A stretch of 64,000 bases of DNA from Apiospora phragmitis (lineage: Eukaryota; Ascomycota; Sordariomycetes; Amphisphaeriales; Apiosporaceae): positions 2,852,001 through 2,916,000 of the forward strand of contig JAQQWL010000015.1 of the NCBI GenBank assembly GCA_038363925.1, read 5' to 3'. The notes under the pieces were generated by a model. That model ran no database searches. It saw nothing but the letters and a program-made list of their open reading frames with translations, and was not told the origin of the DNA. Position 1 is the first letter of the stretch, and every line of letters begins with the position of its first letter. Position numbers and translations under genes: made by a program. Below, in pieces: positions 35,308-46,203 of the stretch.

Positions 35308-36983
35308 ATGAGCAACAGCAAGGACCCTCTGGGCGGCTGGCCCCGCCGCTTACTGCACGTCGGCTCCATGACGTCCTGTACGTGGCAATCCGGCAATATA
35401 TACAGCTGGGAAGACGTCAACGGATACCAGCAAAGAGTACAGCCTAGATATAATGCCATCACTTACACGGGGGGCCGCTACGCTTACGAGTATGGCGGGA
35501 CTGGGCACAAAACAGCAAGCTACCTTCCAGTCCACGGCATCACATGGAGCGATTTTGTGCCCAGAATGCGGGATAGATTCACGCCCGAAGACCTCGCAAA
35601 ATTCGTTGCTGCAGCGGTCGAGGGGGATGTTGAATTTGTCTGGCTGGACATTGCCTGCATTAATCAGGCTATGGACAGTACAGGTGAAAGGCTTCCGGAA
35701 TATTTCGATGAAATTGGCCGCTAAGCCGTCATTTTTGGAGGAGCCACACAAGTCTTCGTGTGGCTTCATGGCTTCTCCCATGCACAGTTAGCGGACTGGT
35801 GGCATTTCTCTGCCCGAACACTTCCATCTTCTCCAGAGGAGCCGGGCAAATCTGGATAAAGGATGCTCAGGGGCGTGGTAAGCGAGTACTTCGGCTGATG
35901 GACATCAGTCTACTCTGGAACGTCGTATGCAACATCTTGTAATTACACACATCGCCAGAACTGGCCAGAGGCAGAAGACTTCAAGCAAACGTTGCGTGAA
36001 AAGGTTGGCTTTCTGGAAGCGGTTCAGGGGCAAAACCCAGCGTACTATCTACAGGCGGGACGGCCGGATCTAGGGAATCCTTTCGCTCTCCTCGTTGCAT
36101 CACAGCACCGGACGGTACGACCGCAGAACCAGAATGACAGGGTCTACGGCATCATGCAGATTTACGATCTCAAGCTCGGAAAATCTTCACCTTCTCACAT
36201 GGGGGACAGGGCATACACTCTGGAGGAGCTAAAAGACCAGCTCGGAGCCGCTTTGGTAACGAAATACCCTATCGCCAGCCAACTCATCTTTCAGAGTAAG
36301 GACTGTCCCGACTGGAAAGCGTGGCGAGCTAACTCGGCCATGAGACTGCCCAGTGAAGCCTTGACCCACTGGAAGTATTTGACACAGCGAAAGCATCAAG
36401 TTGGCAAAGTTGAGGACTATGGGGTACGTGCCAAACTTGTACCAAGCTAGCACAAGGTCATAGATTCGTTGCTTGTTCGGTTTGAGGGGCGGACCATCAC
36501 CTTGAACGATTTTGCGACGGCGTTGGAAAGTAACGACACGACATCTGGACCCTTGCTCAATTTTGGCCGCAACCTACGTTGCTAGATGAAAGGTACGAGT
36601 CTGTCATGCTGAGAGAACTGACGCCGGCTAATGCCTGGCAGTACTCTGCCCGCCTCGAATGGACCAGAAACCATCCCAAATATGGCAAGCCGAGGTCGCT
36701 TCTCATCGGATGCACCCTTGAAAATGGTAAACTAGAAGAGCCGTTAATGGACAGCGAGGATACTGGTGCTACTCGGTATTGGAAACTAGACGGAATGGGT
36801 ATCGCTCTGATATTGCATGCTGCTGGCCATGACCACAACTCCACTCTACACGCACGGATGGGTGTTCTCTTATGGAAGTTCTGGTGGCTCTGCGAAATAG
36901 CCGGCGACCTTCCAGGATCTACTCTTGACTTCCTCCAAGGGCGTGGAGAGGGCTGGGTAGAAGAGGAAGGGTACTATGGCTGA
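35308..36983 (+). pseudogene. Decayed HET-domain (heterokaryon incompatibility) gene
   Basis: HET-domain proteins trigger cell death after fusion of genetically different hyphae. Here the frame starting at 35308 reads YNAITYTGG and then FVWLDIACINQ, the conserved HET blocks, and after an in-frame TAA (35722-35724) continues as AVIFGGATQVFVWLHGF, the next HET block. The same frame resumes at 35992 with NDRVYGIMQIYDLKLG, typical of HET C-terminal parts, until TAG at 36448-36450. It then continues (HKVIDSLLVRFEGRTITL) before shifting frame near 36560 to a segment ending at 36983. Around 35855-35950 the reading is badly degraded. Two stops fit CAA to TAA and CAG to TAG changes. This is a non-functional relic rather than a gene with only sequence errors. 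Confidence 0.75.
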
Positions 36984-37228
36984 AGAAGGGCTGACGGCAA
37001 CCTGGAGAGATTTTATGTCACGGCCCTTGATCGGACGGAGGTAGAGTAGTGTTCCCAGGCTACTTCATCTCTGCTCCCGAAAATGACCCACAGCCAGAAC
37101 GGCGCATCGTGAGCCCACCCCTTGTCTAACCTTGCACCTTTTCTGCTACACTTAGGGCAACTTATTGAAAGCCTGACAGTTGCAGAACATTGCATCATGT
37201 GATTTACAAAAAATACACGGCGGCCGTC

Positions 37229-39160
37229 TCATAACTTGACTCGAGACCGAGAGATTGGTATGTAGCCCCATCCCCTGTTTGTCGCGTCCACATCCATTGC
37301 CAGTAAAGGTTCGACCTTGGTCAATAAGAAGCCACCATTCTGCAAGTTCTGGAAGAACTGCGTCTTGTCGTACTTGAGAGCGATCTGTTTCAGCTTCTCG
37401 ACGTTCTCTGCGCCGTAGCTCGCCAGCGGGTTCTGATCTCGGGAAGAATCGCCCTGGTAGAGGAACGGTAGATGCAGGCTGCGCTTTAGGCCCAGCTTCT
37501 CCCACTGCCGGGTCGTGTCGACGGCCACGGCCCGCACCTCTGCGTCATGGGCTGCAGCTTTCCAGTCCACCAAGGTTGTCCACCCTAAAAAGGCGCAGGA
37601 ATAGCATTGGCAGCCTGTTCTAGAACGTCTTGATGGAGGTTCTCGTTCTCAAACCCAAAATTCTCTCGTTCGCCCTGGGGAAAGGAGGAGAGGGAAAACT
37701 TACATTGATGGTCCTCCTCAGGGATCCCCATACAATTTCCCCCTTGGCCGCGCCCTGCCGCGCCACGCCCTTTGGGATCGGTTGCAGCACAAACGTCTGC
37801 TTAGCTCCCGTCGCCTCCCGCGCAGCCAGCGCATGCGGGCACCAGAAAGCGTAGACGTCCTTGTACAACTGCGCATCGACGCGGGAGCTGGCGGCGCGGT
37901 AGTCGTGCCGCCGCGCGGAGGCCGCGCCGGTCGTGGCCGCGCCCATCTGGTCCATCAGGGCCACGAGGGAGGTCTCGACCCCGTCCGCCAGCGTCTGCAG
38001 GCACGGCAGGCTGGAGGGCGGGGCGAACGACGCCGCGGGCGGTGGTGCGGTGGCGGATAATTCGCCCTCCTCCTGGTCGTACGCCAGGCCGAGCACGATG
38101 CTGTCTAGCGTTATGCCAGTGATCACCGTAGCTCGGCTATCGGATGCACCACCGCCCTTTTGCCATTCCGCGAAGACGTCGAAGATGTCGTTGGCCTGAT
38201 CCAATGCATGCGCGGTGAGGCGGAGCCAGATGTTGCTGGTCGGCACGGTATACAGGTCGAACCGGGTCACCACGCCAAAGTTGGGGCCTCCACTCTTCAG
38301 AGCCCAGAAAAGATCGGTGTTTAACTTGGCATTGGCATTCGTGATAGTACCATTCGATAGGACAACTTAAGGTGATGAGTTAGAAGAGAGAAGGCAAAGT
38401 AATGATTTCGATGGCCGGCGGAGCGGAATACCTCAAAATTGTGGACATTGTCGGCAGCAAGGCCATACTTTGCCGGGAAATGATGCAGGCCCCCTGTATG
38501 AGTATCTCCAGCCGAATGAACTTGGGCATGACGTGGCGTACCGGTTTCAATACTCACCAGCCAGAATGAGACCCCCGACGCCAACGTTAGGGATGCGGCC
38601 TCCGATGATAGATAGTCCGTAGGGGTCCAGGAATGAGAAGACATTGCCCCAGCGTTGGCCGGGTCCAACGCTCACCATCGTCTTGTCTTCATGGAGGCCC
38701 ATTCGATCCAGTTTCGAAAGGTCCAGCAGAATACCACCGTCTCCGACACTGGAGAAGCCTAGATTCGGCCAGTGCCCTCCGCTGCGGACTGCAAACTTGA
38801 CCTGGAAGAAGGATAGAACTTTGATCGTGATGGATACAGCGTGGGCACTGGCCGGTTTCATTACGCAGTACGGCTTCGCCACATTAGCTTGCGACCTATA
38901 CGGTGGATGTGATGTCAGATCTGTGTTCCCTCAAGGCTAGCTTGGTCGTGGGGGTAATCATGAGCTAACCAGTTCGCTTCGACAACGGTCTGATTCAAAG
39001 GGGCCGTGTCGACGGCATCCTCTCCGAGCGCGAGTTGGGTTGCTAGGCAATCAGCACCGAGCTTGTCGGCCGGATTGCTCTCATAGCTAGTCTTGAGAAC
39101 TTCGGCATTGGTACGAGACAGCCCAATGCTGCCCACAAACGCGTCGAACTGCGAATCCAT
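37229..39160 (-). CDS. FAD-linked oxidoreductase (PCMH-type, BBE C-terminus)
   Basis: A berberine-bridge-enzyme-like oxidoreductase. Exons: 39160-38970, 38895-38558, 38493-38432, 38365-37704 and about 37613-37229. The FAD-binding region has KFAVRSGGHWPNLG, whose His is the usual 8-alpha histidyl flavin attachment site, then GGRIPNVGVGGLILAGG and KYGLAADNVHNFE. The position that holds the second attachment Cys in bicovalent members (before Pro in GxCPxVG) is Ile here, so mono-covalent FAD is expected. FWALKSGGPNFGVVTRFDLY follows. The C-terminus has FLYQGDSSRDQNPLASYG, the BBE domain. No signal peptide is obvious. One T is missing from a run (A5 at 37587-37591 on the plus strand), and the joins of exons 3-4 and 4-5 are each off by one base, so further small errors are likely. 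Confidence 0.8.
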
Positions 39161-40500
39161 AGAGTTTTGCTGCTGGAATCAGTTACTCTTGTAGAGTGTA
39201 GTTGGTGGTGAGTTCAATTTAGTGCAGCAAGCCACAGTGACCGGGAAAGGATGTCGACGTGCCTATGCGACTATCCCTTGCATCGTTGGGGAGGGGGCAA
39301 GGACAGGGATATGCACAACCAACACAGAACAGATGGGTTTCGACTGGGAACCAACCAACCGATGAAATAACAAAATATAGATCCCTCACTCTCTTGGCAC
39401 CGGGCATTAACTTAGATAAACGCATCGCATCCGGGCTGGGAACGTATCAACTGCAAACACCAATAGGTGTTAATTGCATTTATACTGGACTATAGGCCAG
39501 TCAACGCTTCTGGACGGTTGGACCAATGTGCCACACATGTTGTCCTAGCTCGTTAGAAACGGCACCTAGCGTGTGGGTTTTGTTGCAGATCGCCGCCCCG
39601 TCGCTTCTAGTTCCGAGGACGGTACTCGGTGACGTGCCATCTCCACGCCTGAAAGGGGCCGAGTAATCGACGATCCGCCAAGCTAACAGCCCTCTCTGCT
39701 CTTGACTCTTCGTCAAAAATGTCTTCCATGCCAGCTTCCTTGTCGCTCGAGCCATCCGAAGCGCAGCCGTATTGACGTGCATACGGGTATCCTCGTCTCC
39801 TGCATCGACCACGAAGTCGCCCATTTTATCATCGTGTTCATTATCATGACGGTCGCTCGTCGGTGACTCCAGGTGTAGCAAGCAGTCCTCCAGGAGGGCG
39901 TTTTGAGGCCACCCTTTCCCCGGAAATCGTTGAAATCTTCGTGTGCGGCGCAGAGCGACGTCTGGCTGGTCTACCTAGGCCGTTGTGACGCACAGGTTGA
40001 AGTAAGAGACTGACGAGAAGAGCCGAACGGAATTCTCAGTACTAGCTAAACATAAATTGAAATTAAGGTACAGGTGGCGCTTGTGTTATTTTGGCTTCTA
40101 AAAAAAAGCTCCCTAAGCGCCTAGTTTGACCACTATACGAAGTCTGCATGAGGCTGTACTACGTATGCTCCTTTCGCGTCCCAGAATAACTAGGCATCCT
40201 CTTTTCAGCCTCACGTAAGACTCTTGGCATAATGCCGATCTTGTCACATTGGCGTGATGTTTCGCCGCCATTTGTGGCTCAGGTGTCATATTTAGCTACT
40301 GGTGTTATATTTCTCTATTATCTTCTAAAAAATAGATTATCCTTAGATCAAACATGCGCAGTGTAGCAAACTTCGTATATGTAGGAACCCTTGAAGAATG
40401 TAAGCCACAAAATGCTTCATCGCATAGTAAGTCGCATAGTAAGCGGGCGGGATAGGAGCAATCGTTAATGAAATGACGTTATGGGTGCTCAGTTGCTGCA
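39161..40500. other. Intergenic (1.3 kb) with one weak ORF
   Basis: Holds the promoters of the divergent BBE gene and secreted-protein gene. A 126-codon minus-strand ORF (39501-39881) is listed separately with low confidence. The part 40050-40500 is AT-rich with nothing recognisable. Confidence 0.4.
39501..39881 (-). pseudogene. Weak ORF, possible gene fragment
   Basis: An open frame of 126 codons reads DDKMGDFVVDAGDEDTRMHV and ends QKR. It has a mixed charged composition and no membrane segment. The start and end do not look like a complete domain, and upstream codons in the same frame continue to look protein-like (GKGWPQNALLED). It could be a broken BTB-like or unknown gene. Support is low. 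Confidence 0.2.
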
Positions 40501-40506
40501 TATAAA
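40501..40506 (+). promoter_or_regulatory. TATA box of the secreted-protein gene
   Basis: TATAAA about 170 bp upstream of the ATG at 40673; a C/A-rich leader follows. Confidence 0.5.
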
Positions 40507-40672
40507 GCCTCATCATGTCTGTCTCTCTGTTGCTCATGATTCAACCAGCAAACACACCCTCCAAACACACCTTCCCAAACACCTCGGCTTCGACAACAGC
40601 TTCGCTTTGACTATTACGAAATCAGCATAAAATCAGCCATCGGCTTCTCCAACTTAGACCCACAACATCATT

Positions 40673-41488
40673 ATGCAGCTCCTCTCGACTCAGAGCTTCG
40701 GCCGATTTCTAGCTGCCCTTCTTCTGGCTCCTTCTGCCATCAACCTCTGTCTCGCAGCACCGCAGCCAATAGGGTGAGAATTCTCTTCTTGGTGCTCGCA
40801 ACATCGAGGACGCTGTGTAGTCAATCGCGGCGCTAACTTGACCACCAGCAACACTGTTGAAGGCTCGGCCCTGGTAGCTCGAAAGGATACCAGTGCACTC
40901 AAGAGTTTCAAGACCAAGGTCGACGGCGCCGACGTTAAGATTCGCCAGGACCAGACTAAGTTCGTGGACTTCTCGCAGAAGGGGCAGAAGTCCGTCAGCT
41001 CCGTCGGGTACAACCAATGCTTCGGCGTCATTATCGGCACCAACAAGGGCGCCGTCGTCGGCCACTACACCTGCGGCGATGTGGGACAACAGAAGGCCAA
41101 GACCGAGCTCCAGCGCGAGTGGAACGCCCACAAGGACGACAAGCTCAAGAGCCCCAAGGTGTGGCTCTACGCCAAGGTCAAAGTCGACGACGACCACAAG
41201 ATCCACGAGGACACGTACGAGAACCCCGACGCCTTTAAAGAGTTTAAGAACATCGTCAAGGACATCACCGGAAAGGACGCCCAGATCGAGAAGTACCTCA
41301 ACGTGAATGACGTCATCGTAGATAAGGGAAAGGAACGGGATGGCTTTGACCAGAAGACGGCGGATGTCTACAGCAACTACGCCGGGTACTATGTCACAAA
41401 GGGCCTCTTGAGCCTGGACGTCAAGTTCATGACCTTGGATATGCAGAAGGACAGTTACAAGGGAGAAATAGAGCGCGCGGGGCATTAA
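40673..41488 (+). CDS. Secreted protein of unknown function
   Basis: Exons 40673-40773 and 40849-41488, giving about 246 residues with an intact frame. A classical signal peptide (RFLAALLLAPSAINLCLA, then APQP) is followed by a Lys/Asp-rich mature protein. The notable block is SVGYNQCFGVIIGTNKGAVVGHYTC, a hydrophobic strand-turn-strand with two Cys, then a charged helical region (KTELQREWNAHKDD) and VWLYAKVKVDDDHKIHEDTY. The block resembles a cluster of uncharacterised fungal secreted proteins I have seen before, but I cannot name a function. It could be a surface protein or an effector-like protein. The gene has its own TATA box, suggesting regulated expression. Confidence 0.75.
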
Positions 41489-42255
41489 GCGCAAAGGATA
41501 CAGACCATGTGTATTCCGTTCATAGGAACGGGAGTGACAGAGGGGATTTTCTAGAGGACTCTTGGTTGATAGGGTGGCCACCAGATGCAGGCGTTCGGGG
41601 ATATACATTCGTTCCTTACTGATTTTAGGCTTACCTTTCGTTTGATTATATAAGGGGATACTCATTACAGTGAAGTTTCAGTTTGCAGATACGTTGATGA
41701 GTCGTGACCTAAGCTGCTTGGTTGCGCCGACAGCCGCTTTATTCGCCTATGAAGCTGAGCTGAAACTTTCAAACAGCATATGGCTAATCCGAATGGTGCG
41801 GGTGCAACATAAGCATCTTATGCACGTGGTTGGAGATAAACTGTGTTAATGAAAATGTCAATGGCAATATCATGTTTCACTGAAATCGATGCAAGTGGCC
41901 GCCACGCCTGCACCGTCCCCTTTTGACCTCTTTGATGCATGCACGGTCTGGATGACGAAGAATAAAAAAGGATTCCTAAATAAGTAGAAATTATGGCAAA
42001 TGAATATTTTAGGGAAATGAGTGGGAGGCCAATTGTTGGAATGCTGGAAACAGACAATGAAAGCCCTTGCTGAAGGCGTGGTTCTTTGTCAGGGGGAAAC
42101 AACGAAACGCCCGCCAGATGACATTGCCCGCGGGAGACCATCAGTCAGGCAATGCTGGTCTCGTCTGCGCTATCATTCAAGGCGCATTCCCTTATTTTTA
42201 TGGCTGTTTTCGCATCCGGGATAAGGCCTCTTGCCACCACAGACCTACTGCTTCA
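41489..42255. other. Intergenic (0.8 kb)
   Basis: No coding sequence supported; 3' end of the secreted-protein gene and promoter of the next small gene. Confidence 0.4.
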
Positions 42256-42262
42256 TATATAA
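42256..42262 (+). promoter_or_regulatory. TATA box of the 74-residue Cys-rich gene
   Basis: TATATAA about 160 bp upstream of the ATG at 42422. Confidence 0.45.
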
Positions 42263-42421
42263 TGGCTTGGTCCTCCTCCCAGATACGGGGCCATCATAAT
42301 CTCAGGGTATGGACAAGCGCGACAAGAACCATGAGAACAAAGACCACCAATAAGTCCTACCACTACTACATTCCTTGATCCCTTAACTCCTGATCATAAA
42401 TCCGGCCTATTACTACCAACA

Positions 42422-42646
42422 ATGTGCCACATCTACGAATACCGCCAGGTGCAGTGCGGCCAGTGCAACCAATACCATGGCGAAAAGACCGACAAAGACT
42501 TCAAAGAGCAGTGTCGGGCGGCCTACCGCCTGGGAGGCTTTGGAAACTGCAAGAAATCCGTCCAGAAGCAGACCGTGAAGCGGTACAAGTGGAAGGATTG
42601 CAGCAACTGCCAGGCTCGACAAGACGTGCACTCCATGTGGTTTTGA
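42422..42646 (+). CDS. Small cysteine-rich protein, 74 residues, unknown function
   Basis: A single-exon frame with a good start context (caacaATG). Cysteines lie at residue 2, in CGQC (12 and 15), at 31, at 43, and in CSNC near residue 60. The paired CxxC motifs plus His suggest a small zinc-binding protein. There is no signal peptide, so it is probably intracellular. It is Lys-rich (KKSVQKQTVKRYKWKD). It sits 1.2 kb upstream of another tiny Cys-rich gene in the same orientation. The family is not recognised. Short length alone makes a chance ORF possible, but the promoter, codon use and paired CxxC motifs argue for a gene. Confidence 0.6.
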   Translation: MCHIYEYRQVQCGQCNQYHGEKTDKDFKEQCRAAYRLGGFGNCKKSVQKQTVKRYKWKDCSNCQARQDVHSMWF

Positions 42647-43801
42647 TTTGACTGCACCAACACAGAAAGGGCAGGAATACGCGGGAGGACTGTTCAATAC
42701 AGTATCTGCCATCAAAGTTAAATGGAATTCTGACTTCTGCTACATATCTAAGGCTAACACACCTATGAGGCATGAGTGTATTTGGTGTTGAAAGGAGAAG
42801 AGTACAAAACTTGGCATGGCCAATGTATTTACTATCTAATGGGACATGAACTATACACCTGGACATAATTAGTATAAAAAATCAAGTATTGACGCTGTAC
42901 AGTTGCAATCTATCGTCATCCAGTCCCCTATTTAACACTGCGATATGGCAGCTTATACGTAGAATAAAGTGCCCGTCTATATCCCGTTGACGTGACCGGA
43001 TGTCGGCGTCCTATTGGACCATTCTCCCCTTCCCACCTGCTCATATATATCATCCAGGTCCTGCACTAGGCCCGAGGCATCAGAGTGCTAGATAGAGTGT
43101 CGAATTTCCGGGGTTGCTATTGGTGGAAGCCCGTCGCCCTTAGAAAGGGGTTGTTAATTGTCTGGTCCTTCTAGTCGGGGTTACCATCTCCCGTGAGTTC
43201 CTCGGGGCTGGCAACCGCATTGGACTCCAATGCCACCTGATCCAGAGGTGTTACCTCAGGCTCTGGGCTGATCGCTTCATTCAATGGATCTTCTTACATG
43301 GCTTGCCAAAGGTCACTTCAGAACCGATGATATACCTATATATCTAGGAACAGACAAGCAGACATTGGGGCCGTCGGTGGCTCGATCTTGGATGGCTAGA
43401 GTATTACGAGAAACCGAAGACTCCCTGCCTAAAAGATCATCACCACAAACAGATCAAATCACGCGGACCAGGTTCATTCATCTCTGACGTATCCATGGCG
43501 GCATCATTGTCCACATAGACTCCCCTTGTTACCACTGACAACGGCTTCGGTACTATCTATAGCACAATGCGAGGTCAAGCAGAAGAAAGGAGTTAGGCAG
43601 CTCGGCGAGCAAAGCGAAGGGTGCATACAAAGGACTTCCAGGGGATCACACCCAGTTATAAATAGTCTCAAGGTTTTGGGATCATCCTTGACAGTAGAAA
43701 CATACCAACATCAGCATACTTAATTGACTGCTAAAACAGACAAGTATACCCGAGACGAATAAAAACATTTGAAACTAATCCCCTTTATAGCAACGATCAA
43801 A
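42647..43801. other. Intergenic (1.15 kb)
   Basis: No supported gene; small ORFs at 43284-43487 and 43526-43723 show no motif. Confidence 0.4.
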
Positions 43802-43989
43802 ATGTAAGCAGAACCCCTCTCCCCTTTGATAGATTTTGACTCAAGCTAACGTTTCCCCTTGATAGGGCCGAGAAGAACTGTGTTCATTGTGGCAAGGTGG
43901 TGAATGCTTCGGTGTATGAGTGTCCCCACTGCACGAAGGATACTCTCTCGAAGTGCTCCTACGAGCGATGCCCTTGCCAATCTGGCTGA
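43802..43989 (+). CDS. Tiny zinc-ribbon-like protein (41 residues) with a split start codon
   Basis: The start codon appears to be interrupted by an intron: AT at 43802-43803, then a 62-nt intron (43804-43865, GTAAGC donor, GCTAACG branch site, TAG acceptor), then G plus the rest of the frame to TGA at 43987-43989. The product starts Met-Ala-Glu-Lys and contains CVHC, CPHC, a single Cys and CPC. The two CxxC pairs spaced about 15 residues apart are the plan of a zinc ribbon. There is no signal peptide or membrane segment. It is too short for normal gene finders. If the splice is wrong, no ATG opens this frame, so transcript evidence decides it. Confidence 0.5.
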
Positions 43990-44375
43990 TGAGAGAAGGG
44001 AGTGTGCTCAACCTGGAGTCTTCATCACAGCTTCCACGAGAGGAAGATAAGAATCCACCAGGTCAGAAAGCAAGGGTTATCTCGGCCGTGCATTTCTAAC
44101 CCTCCATCTGCATATATACTATGGAAAAAATAGAACTGCTTGATGCTTGGTCTTCTATTCAGCAAGAAAATCAATCACGTGGAATAATTTTGTAAGCCCC
44201 TGTATGACTGACGTGGAAATCTAAATTGCATTGGTATCATATAGCTAAACCCATTCCTCGACTTGAACTCCCAGCAGAGCACGCGTGACTCCAATTTCAA
44301 ACTTTTGAACTGACAAAACGGAACATATCCACCCGCTCCTCTACCCCCTTTTTTCTTCTTCCCCACCAGACACCC
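43990..44375. other. Convergent gap
   Basis: 3' sides of the tiny zinc-ribbon gene (+) and the Ser/Thr-rich gene (-); nothing else seen. Confidence 0.45.
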
Positions 44376-45404
44376 TTAGTATCCAGCTGCCATCTCCGCC
44401 CCCGTACGGCGCGTCACCACGAGCCACAACGAGTAGGGAGCCAGACCCAGCGTCTTCATCGACGCCGCGGAGGCCCGATCGTCCACCTCGAGCTCCGCGA
44501 TCCAGGGCCGCAGGGCCGCCAGCTGCGCCGCGGCGCCCTCGTCTCGCCGGGGGCGCGCGGCCTCGATCAGCCGGCTCGGCAGGATCCCCCGCACGTCACC
44601 GCTGCCGCTCCCGACCAGCCGGCCTGCCAGTACGGTCGTGTCAATCATGGCGACGTGCAGGCCCTGCGGGTGGAACCAGGCGATGTTGGCTGCGGCGATA
44701 GTGGCTATGACGCGTTCCTCGCGGAGGGTGCGGCAGGGTCCGCCGATTGGGGAGGTCGGCGGGGAACTCCTTCCAGTTCCAGTCCCAGCAGTCTCGTGGC
44801 TGTTGCCGTTTGCTGCAGTAGAGTTGCTGCCGTTGCTGCTGTTGTTGTTGCTTGGGACGAAGGATGAAAAGGAAGACACAGTGGCACTCCACATGCCGCC
44901 CGACGCGGCCCGGATCCGGTGGGTGATGGACCGGGCCTGGTCCGAAACGGATGACGACGGCGTCAGGATGGCCTCGTTCATGTTGGCGACGAACGTGCGC
45001 CACGCCGCGGGCGTGATGCCGTGGTTCCGCAGCGACGGGGCGTAGGCCGGGAAGAAGGGCGCGGTTGCCGTGGGCCGCTGCTGCGGGATGGCGACGGGCC
45101 GCTCGGCGACGTGGCCGCCTAGAGTTGCTGCTTCGGCGGCCGATGTTCTGCTGGTGGTGGCGTGGGGCGGCGTGTACGAGGGTGGGGAGCCGGAGTGGCA
45201 ACTGGACGGGGAGACGGGAGGGCGTTCGTGCTCGGGGTGCGACGAGTGGAGGGAGTGGAGGGACGAGACCTCGGAGTGCGAGGACCACCTCTGCCGGTGG
45301 TCGATGTCCGACGGCGTAGCGGTAGAGCATGTGCCCTCCGAAGCATACGAGGGGAAAGTTTCGATGGTGAAATCGTTCCTGTTCAGCGTGGCCATGGCAG
45401 ACAT
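44376..45404 (-). CDS. Ser/Thr/Pro-rich protein of unknown function, 342 residues
   Basis: A single intact frame. The first ~130 residues are low-complexity, rich in Ser, Pro and His (SSLHSLHSSHPEHE, SGSPPSYTPPH), and probably disordered. A better structured part follows: GITPAAWRTFVANMNEAIL, then a Ser/Asn-rich insert, then EERVIATIAAANIAWFHPQGLHVAMIDT. The C-terminal end is Ala/Arg-rich (WIAELEVDDRASAASMKTLGL). The GITPAAWRTFVANMNEA block resembles conserved segments of uncharacterised ascomycete proteins. There is no signal peptide. The function cannot be stated. Confidence 0.7.
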   Translation of the reverse strand: MSAMATLNRNDFTIETFPSYASEGTCSTATPSDIDHRQRWSSHSEVSSLHSLHSSHPEHERPPVSPSSCHSGSPPSYTPPHATTSRTSAAEAATLGGHVAERPVAIPQQRPTATAPFFPAYAPSLRNHGITPAAWRTFVANMNEAILTPSSSVSDQARSITHRIRAASGGMWSATVSSFSSFVPSNNNSSNGSNSTAANGNSHETAGTGTGRSSPPTSPIGGPCRTLREERVIATIAAANIAWFHPQGLHVAMIDTTVLAGRLVGSGSGDVRGILPSRLIEAARPRRDEGAAAQLAALRPWIAELEVDDRASAASMKTLGLAPYSLWLVVTRRTGAEMAAGY

Positions 45405-46203
45405 ATTGGGTGCGACGTTGCAGCAGCAGCAGATTCAATCACGGTCGGTAGTGTTGCACGTCTATCTCCCGAGCGGCAGCAGGGAACTGAAGCAGAGAAA
45501 AGGGCATTCTCAATAGTCCTAACTTGGCACTTGATCTTGTATTTATTGGAACCTTGTCAGCCTTCTCTTTGTCCGTCGGAGTAGGAGTTGGGCTCTACTA
45601 CTAAGCTGGAGCTGAGTAGATGCGTGGTACAGAAATGCGAATGCGAGCAACGAGTGGTTGTGTTTGGATGGCTGCGCCTCGCTCCGTTGATGGTGCCAGT
45701 TGGGGTTGTTTGTGCTACGGAGTACAGCGCGATGCGATTAGCGGATTAGCGGGCGCTTTAAGGCATGGCAGTGCTGAGCTGACGTGTGCATCCCCCAAAA
45801 GTTCCATGCCAAGGCTCGGTCTCGCTCTTCCGCATACACCTAAGTTTTGTTTTCTCCTTATCGCAAGAGGTCGACTGAATGCCTTTTTGGATCGCTGATT
45901 ACGGCTATGCCTTGCATCTAGTGATTATGAGTACACAACATGTTGACCAGGAAGCGACTGGCCGTGTTAAAGCTGCAGCCTGCTTGGCCTGCATGCATCG
46001 AATTTGCGCTGACAGCCATCACTCCCCCCAGTGCTTGTGAATGCCAATTGTAATTAATCGCGCGACCCCTTGATTACCCTCTTTTAAGCCATTGGAGCCA
46101 GTTTGCTGTTTTCATTGAAGTGTTTTCTAATCTGACTGGACGCCGGTCACATTCCCGAGTGCCAATTCACATAGCAATTTAAACTGCCCTGGGTCCAGCT
46201 ACA
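45405..46203. other. Intergenic (0.8 kb)
   Basis: No gene supported; promoter side of the Ser/Thr-rich gene and the 3' side of the kinase-RING gene (both minus strand). Confidence 0.4.

Noticed and set aside
35350..35781. 143-codon minus-strand ORF over the HET relic
   Set aside because: The sense strand carries recognisable HET motifs; this is its mirror.
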